Positions 5,632 through 10,056 of a DNA stretch of 10,056 nt are shown in pieces. The DNA is from CAZWUK01 sp964636685. Its GTDB lineage: Bacteria; Bacillota; Clostridia; Christensenellales; CAG-138. The notes beneath the pieces were generated by a model. The model was given only the letters and a program-made list of their open reading frames with translations. It did no database searches and was not told the DNA's origin. The stretch's first letter is position 1. Each line of letters opens with the position of its first letter. The stretch spans positions 1 through 10,056 of the forward strand of contig CAZWUK010000076.1 in NCBI GenBank assembly GCA_964636685.1. Reading direction: 5' to 3'. Made by a program: the position numbers and the translations under genes.

Positions 5632-7830
5632 ATGCCCACGATCAAAGATATCGCACAAGAAGCAGGCATCTCGCACGGTACTGTATCCAATGTGCTGAAC
5701 GGACGGGGAAACGTAAGCGTGGAGAAGATCCGGCTGGTGCGCGAAACGGCGCTTCGGCTAGGGTACAAGGTGAATACCAGCGCGCAGGAGCTGCGTCAGG
5801 GAAACACAAAAACAGTGGCGCTTCTGGTGCCGAGCATCGTCAGCGAATGGTGCGCGGTGTTGTATGAGGTATTGCAACAGGAACTGTCTCTGCGAGGATA
5901 CAGCCTGCAACTGCTCTCTACCCATGGGCTGGAGGTCACGGAGAAGGAGATGCTTTCCCGGGCGCTGGCGGCGCGGGTCTGCGCGGTTATTACCGATTCC
6001 TGCCTGGCGGATGCGGCCTTCTATTATCAAAATGAAGCCGCCGGACTGCCGATCTTCTTTTTGCAGCAGGGAGAGGCGGATTGTCCCAGAAGCTGCTGTG
6101 TCAGCTTTCAATATGAGAAGGCAGGTCGAGAGATTGCGCAATATGTCATGAGAAGGGGCGCAAAGGCTGTCGGCATTCTGACGTCGGAACCGGAATCCTT
6201 TGTGACCAAACAGTTCTTACACGGCTTTCAAGCAGCCGCTTACCATAAGGAAATCATTATTCGACTGGTGTCGTGCGCGCAGCATCAGGTTGATATGCAG
6301 GCGTTTGAACTATTTGAAAACGACACACAAAAATATGATTATATCGTTTGCACAGATTATCAGCGGATGCGGGCGGCCAAGACGGCCTATTCCTATGCCA
6401 GCCTGCAAGCCGAGCCGAAGTTTATCGCCATGACGCCCCACGCGGCGGTGGTGGATCTCAAGCACGCCCAATACGGACTGGATTACAAGATGATGGGGCA
6501 TCGAATTGCCAAGGCTTTGCTGGCGCACCTCGAGGAGGGTGTGAGCATTCCGAAAAAAATCGTCATGGAGAACAGCGGTTTTCCGGAAATGCCCGCCAGC
6601 ACGCACAGAATGCAGGAGCTTACCATGCTGACTGTGGCGTCGCCAGCATCGGATGCGCTACTGCGGCTGCTTCCAAACTTGGAACGTACCATGGGGATTC
6701 GACTACAGCTCACAGTCATGAGCCTGGATGACATTTACAGTGTGCTTCTGCACACAAACGGACAGGTTCCCTATGACTTGGTGCGCATGGACATGGCTTG
6801 GCTGGATGAATGGGCGGATTCCGTTTATCAGCCGCTGCAGGAGATCGCATTTGATTGGGACAGCCTGATTTCAAGCTTTCGTACGGAGTTTATCGCCGAT
6901 TACACCATGACCAAGGGGCGACGCTGCTGCCTGCCCTATGATCCCAGCACCCAGCTGCTGTTCTATCGAAAGGATCTTTTTGAGAATCCGATCTTAAAAC
7001 GGATGTATTTTGAAGCCAACCGGCAGGAACTCCACGTTCCGACCACCTTTGAAGAATATAACACCGTGGCGCGCTTTTTTACGCAGAGCCTGAATCCCTA
7101 TTCACCGGTCAAATTCGGCTCTACCGTCGCGATTGGAAACGCGGGCGTCAGCGCCAGTGAATATTGCGTGCGGCTTTTCGGCATGTCAGGCAGTTTGCTG
7201 ACCGCCGACGGGCGCATTGCGCTCGATACGCCGGAAGCCTTGCGCGCGCTGCAAAACTACAAGGAGGCATATCAGTATTCCGATAAAACCCAGTACCAAT
7301 GGTGGAAAAACGCGCTGCTCGGGTTTGCGGAAGGCTCCGCGGCGATGACCGTGGTGTTTATGAATCACGCATCGGATATTCTCAACCTGAAGCATTCCCG
7401 TATTGCCGGAAAGATCGGTTACGCGACGGTACCGGGCGGACATCCGATGATTGGCGGCGGGATCATCGGCATCGCGCGTTCCTCCCAAAAGCAGGCGCTT
7501 GCCTGTAAGTTTCTGGAGTGGCTGTATGCGGCGCCGGTGGCTTCGGTGTTTACGATTCTGGGTGGATTATCTCCGTGCAGATCCGTATATGACAATCAGG
7601 ACGTATACGAAAAATACCCGTGGCTGACCGCGGCAAAACGCAGCTTCCCGATTGCAAAGCGGCGTCCGGGGAGCTGCTACTATGAGAATTTTAGCGAGCA
7701 TCAGCTGGAAAAGCTGCTTTCCTATGAGGTGAAGAACGCGGTCATGGGCGTTTGCTCTCCGGAGAGCGCTTTAGCGCGGGCGCAGAACGCCTGCGAAAGA
7801 ACGTTTCTCATCGCAAAAAAGCAGCTTTGA
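5632..7830 (+). CDS. LacI-type regulator fused to a solute-binding-protein-like domain
   Basis: A 732-residue protein, about twice the length of an ordinary LacI repressor (about 340). Residues 2-48 are a LacI helix-turn-helix (TIKDIAQEAGISHGTVSNVL), and a hinge-like stretch follows (49-58). Residues 61-320 look like the LacI/ribose-binding sensor domain, starting VALLVPSI. Residues from about 331 to the end look like a family 1 extracellular solute-binding protein, with the typical late motifs PGGHPMIGGG (601-610) and CKFLEWL (625-631). No signal peptide separates the parts, so the second binding domain must act in the cytoplasm. The protein is cysteine-rich (16, including pairs at 155-156 and 432-433). 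AGGAGG lies 6 nt before the ATG. It diverges from the importer operon across 340 bp of candidate operators and probably controls it, but the effector is unknown. No terminator is seen after the stop. Confidence 0.9.
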   Translation: MPTIKDIAQEAGISHGTVSNVLNGRGNVSVEKIRLVRETALRLGYKVNTSAQELRQGNTKTVALLVPSIVSEWCAVLYEVLQQELSLRGYSLQLLSTHGLEVTEKEMLSRALAARVCAVITDSCLADAAFYYQNEAAGLPIFFLQQGEADCPRSCCVSFQYEKAGREIAQYVMRRGAKAVGILTSEPESFVTKQFLHGFQAAAYHKEIIIRLVSCAQHQVDMQAFELFENDTQKYDYIVCTDYQRMRAAKTAYSYASLQAEPKFIAMTPHAAVVDLKHAQYGLDYKMMGHRIAKALLAHLEEGVSIPKKIVMENSGFPEMPASTHRMQELTMLTVASPASDALLRLLPNLERTMGIRLQLTVMSLDDIYSVLLHTNGQVPYDLVRMDMAWLDEWADSVYQPLQEIAFDWDSLISSFRTEFIADYTMTKGRRCCLPYDPSTQLLFYRKDLFENPILKRMYFEANRQELHVPTTFEEYNTVARFFTQSLNPYSPVKFGSTVAIGNAGVSASEYCVRLFGMSGSLLTADGRIALDTPEALRALQNYKEAYQYSDKTQYQWWKNALLGFAEGSAAMTVVFMNHASDILNLKHSRIAGKIGYATVPGGHPMIGGGIIGIARSSQKQALACKFLEWLYAAPVASVFTILGGLSPCRSVYDNQDVYEKYPWLTAAKRSFPIAKRRPGSCYYENFSEHQLEKLLSYEVKNAVMGVCSPESALARAQNACERTFLIAKKQL

Positions 7831-7865
7831 TTTTGGTAGAACGCTTCAATCACCTTGCATCCTGA

Positions 7866-8594
7866 TATAAGTCGGCCAAAAACGGACAGGATTCCTATAT
7901 GTATTACACCCCGGTGGGGCTCTTTGATTGGGAACTGTTGATTGTCGTTCAGGAACAGGTGGCGTTTGCGAGCCTGATGAAGCTCAAGAGCACGCTCTAC
8001 ATCACCGGGATTGTTGAAGCCATTCTTCTGCTGCTGTATTTTATATGGACCTTTATTACGGTAAACCAGCTGGAAAAGAACAAACAGGAAATTGAGCAAA
8101 AACGGCACGCATTCGAGCTTTTAAGCTATAACGACACGCTGACGATGCTCTACAATCGCAACAAATACAATCAGGTTGTGGAGGAATATCAGAAGCAATG
8201 TATGGAAAACACGGGCGTTGCGTTTCTGGATCTGAACGGTCTCAAGCAGGTGAACGACGAACAGGGACACAAGGTCGGCGATATGCTGCTATAGAATGCC
8301 GCAAAACAAATCAATACCGTATTTCCCGAGCAGACATTTCGCATTGGCGGGGATGAATTTGTCGTTCTCGTTCCGGGCATTGCGCAGGGCGAATTCATGC
8401 AGAAAATGGAAACGGTTCGGCAAGCGCTCAAGGAGCAGGGAATCAATATTTCCGCCGGTGAAGCATGGAGAAGCCGGAGCTGTGATTTGACTGCACTGCT
8501 GAAGGAAGCAGACGAGAGAATGTATCAGGAAAAGCGCAAATATTACGAGAGCGCCGCCGGAGGCCGTGATCGTCGCGGCAAGCGATACGTTTAA
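7866..8594 (+). pseudogene. GGDEF diguanylate cyclase remnant, 5'-truncated and split by an amber codon
   Basis: Remains of a membrane-bound enzyme that would make cyclic di-GMP. Reading from 7866, NGQDSYMYYTPVGLFDWELL resembles the membrane-proximal end of a Cache-type sensor. A membrane helix (LYITGIVEAILLLLYFIW) and a short coiled linker follow, then the GGDEF domain: NDTLTMLYNRNKYN, FLDLNGLKQVNDEQGHKVGD, RIGGDEFVVL and ADERMYQEK. A TAG at 8292-8294, right after GDMLL, interrupts the domain. The frame continues without a shift to TAA at 8592-8594, so one CAG-to-TAG change would explain it. The sensor's N-terminus is missing: a TGA at 7863-7865 blocks the frame and the regulator gene ends at 7830. 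The ATG at 7899 with AGGA upstream could still make a 131-residue fragment lacking the active site. A sequencing error at the TAG is possible but would not restore the 5' end. Confidence 0.85.
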
Positions 8595-9062
8595 GCGTGG
8601 AGTGGGCCGCAGGACTGCTTTCGGACGGAATGCGGCGGAGGTTTGTAGCCAGAGCATGTTTCTAAAATCACGCAAGCGCTGCCGGAAGCAGGCTGCGATG
8701 CAGCTTAACAGCGGCTGGCATCTCATATGGCGTTTTTAAGGGCGCGGGCTTGAGCTGCAAACCGGCAGCCGAATTTGAACCTATTCCAAATCACGACCGA
8801 TCTCCTGTCGATAGAAGATCGCCTGTAGATCCCTTATAGGCGTTAAAAAGGGCGGCAGATCCGCGCAATACGCCCTTAGGCGATCCAATACGGAGAGCAG
8901 TCCAACATTTGCAAAGAAGGAGGGGATTTTCCCGCGCTCTTGGGGAAGCGTCGCTTCCGGCTTCTGGCAAAAGCGCCGCCAAGTATAGCGGGCTCGTAAC
9001 TGCGAGAGAAGCCTGCGGTCTGTCAAAACAGTCGCTGCGTGTTGATTGCAGCGCTGCATTGT

Positions 9063-9107
9063 AAAAAAGGCCGACAACCTTTGCGTCAGCAGAAGTCATC
9101 GGCTTTT
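9063..9107. terminator. Weak bidirectional terminator-like hairpin
   Basis: A-tract plus GCCGA (9063-9074) can pair with TCGGC plus TTTT (9099-9107), with one bulged G and a 24-nt loop. The shape would suit transcripts from either side, but the stem is short and the loop large. Confidence 0.25.
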
Positions 9108-9262
9108 AAGCGGGTTTGGCATTGCCTTGGGAGCATTTCCTTCCCATTTCAATCATTTCAGCACCTTGGCGGTTTCGCATCAAGACCAAAATCCACATGC
9201 AGACCTAAGGAATGCCGATAGGCAAGCATTTCTCGCCTGCGCTCCTTCGCATTGCGGACGGT

Positions 9263-9283
9263 AAAAAGCGCGGGGCTCCGTGC
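9263..9283 (-). terminator. Candidate rho-independent terminator of the membrane-protein gene
   Basis: On the minus strand GCACGG-AGCC-CCGCGC (9283-9268) forms a six-position stem with one internal A-C mismatch and is followed directly by TTTTT (9267-9263). It lies about 47 nt after the TAG-side end of the membrane gene at 9330, a normal place for a terminator. Confidence 0.45.
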
Positions 9284-9329
9284 GATCCATTGTCTCGACA
9301 AGGTCGGGATAGCTGACAAACAGAATACG

Positions 9330-10055
9330 TTAGCATTCGCTATTTGGATATTTTTGTGCTATGTCATGAAACCATAGACAAGCTGATCTTCTGTTCATTT
9401 CCGAAAACAGCATTGATAGAAGATAGCCGATCGAATATACAAAAACAATGGCAAAGAGCAGATACCAAATGGAGCTGCTATGAATATTTAAAAAGGAATA
9501 GGGAATCTTGGCTTCGGGGATAATGCCCGTAATAATGCAGGTCATTATTGCAACAGAATAGATTCCAATGAATATCAAGCCCGCAAAACGCTTCTTCGGC
9601 TTCAGCTTTTCAATAGGCGGTTCTAGAAAGATGAATGAAGTGATGGACAGCAACGGAATAATCAGATGCATTATCCATATATCAAATCGATTGATGACAG
9701 GATGATCCGGGATGAAAGGGAGATATCCGATGGAGACTATTAGAATAATCATAAATCCGGTTACAGCAGACGAAAGACGTAAATAATATAATTTTCGGTA
9801 TTCAAATTCTTTATTTGATTTAATTTCTATATGGTTTAGAATCGCATATACCAAGGCGACAATCGATGAAAACAGCGTACCGTCTACGGTCATTTCCCGC
9901 AGACAGGTAAAGAATCCGCCCTCATAATTCGCCTTATATATAGTTGCAGCGATTCCCAGTGCAAATATAATGTAACATATCGTGATATTTATGATCTTTT
10001 TAATTTTTAACCGTTTTGTTTTTAGTAATAGACAGTCATCATAATTGGTTTTCAT
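9330..10055 (-). CDS. Six-helix membrane protein resembling the Pr6Pr family
   Basis: A protein of 241 or more residues with six hydrophobic segments at about 20-40, 57-75, 95-112, 125-144, 158-178 and 198-217. The segment IMHLIIPLLSI (128-138) and the later IPYSFLNIH (184-192) resemble the HyxxPL and YPYxFLD positions of the Pr6Pr / FAR-17a-AIG1-like membrane proteins, whose bacterial function is not established. The resemblance is by eye and moderate. The ATG at 10055 is one base from the window edge, so no ribosome binding site can be seen and the true start could lie further out. The gene is far poorer in GC than the importer and regulator genes (one 60-base line, 9781-9840, has only about 10 G or C). 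This points to separate acquisition. A terminator-like hairpin follows its stop. Confidence 0.65.
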   Translation of the reverse strand: MKTNYDDCLLLKTKRLKIKKIINITICYIIFALGIAATIYKANYEGGFFTCLREMTVDGTLFSSIVALVYAILNHIEIKSNKEFEYRKLYYLRLSSAVTGFMIILIVSIGYLPFIPDHPVINRFDIWIMHLIIPLLSITSFIFLEPPIEKLKPKKRFAGLIFIGIYSVAIMTCIITGIIPEAKIPYSFLNIHSSSIWYLLFAIVFVYSIGYLLSMLFSEMNRRSACLWFHDIAQKYPNSEC

Positions 10056-10056
10056 A

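Larger units (their letters stand above)
8595..9329. other. 735-bp stretch without a convincing gene
   Basis: Open frames of up to about 100 codons exist on the minus strand (8781-9099), but two overlap in different frames and none shows a recognisable domain or a persuasive ribosome binding site. What is visible is a set of inverted repeats: AAGGGCG/CGCCCTT (8848-8854 and 8871-8877), a compact GGAAGC/GCTTCC hairpin (8944-8958), a bulged A-tract/T-tract hairpin (9063-9107), and a terminator-like hairpin near 9268-9283. It may be decayed DNA between the broken GGDEF gene and the AT-rich membrane gene. Confidence 0.5.

Noticed and set aside
5322..5867. 181-codon plus-strand frame through the divergent control region
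   Set aside because: It runs across promoters and into the regulator gene in a different frame, with no recognisable domain.
8781..9099. Two overlapping minus-strand frames of about 100 codons
   Set aside because: They lie in different frames of the same DNA, show no domain or hydrophobic pattern, and have no convincing ribosome binding site.

Overview
The window looks like a chromosome segment from an anaerobic, gut-type member of the Clostridia (Bacillota). The grounds are a diderm-free lipoprotein-anchored importer, strong AGGAGG-type ribosome binding sites, a GGDEF protein of the clostridial type, a type I-C CRISPR repeat, and a base composition a little over 50 % GC judged by eye. The genus cannot be named from the sequence.

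Layout. Positions 16-245 hold the leader-distal end of a CRISPR array: four 32-bp repeats, the last one degenerate, running off the left edge. The cas genes are not in view. Positions 246-382 are a short empty stretch. On the minus strand, 5291 down to 383 is a four-gene unit: substrate-binding lipoprotein, fused two-domain permease, ATPase with a TOBE-type tail, and a stand-alone ComEC-like metallo-beta-lactamase-fold hydrolase. A good sigma-70-type promoter (5355-5383) drives it, and a 14-bp hairpin separates the lipoprotein gene from the permease gene. The importer belongs to the Fbp/Sfu/Afu/Phn superfamily, usually auto-annotated as Fe3+ uptake. The substrate cannot be fixed here; sugar phosphate, phosphonate and iron are all possible.

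A 340-bp divergent control region (5292-5631) is rich in candidate operator structures. From 5632 to 7830 on the plus strand is a 732-residue regulator with a rare layout: a LacI-type helix-turn-helix, a LacI-type sensor domain, and then a complete cytoplasmic copy of an extracellular solute-binding-protein fold. Its divergent position makes it the likely regulator of the importer. Directly after it (7866-8594) lie the remains of a membrane-bound GGDEF diguanylate cyclase, truncated at the 5' end and split by an in-frame amber codon.

Positions 8595-9329 hold no convincing gene, only hairpins. The right end (9330-10055, minus strand) is a distinctly AT-rich gene for a six-helix membrane protein resembling the Pr6Pr/FAR-17a-AIG1 group, probably acquired separately.

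Working picture (inference): a ligand taken up or produced in the cytoplasm is sensed by the LacI/solute-binding fusion. The regulator controls the divergent importer operon, whose last gene adds a cytoplasmic hydrolase of unknown substrate.
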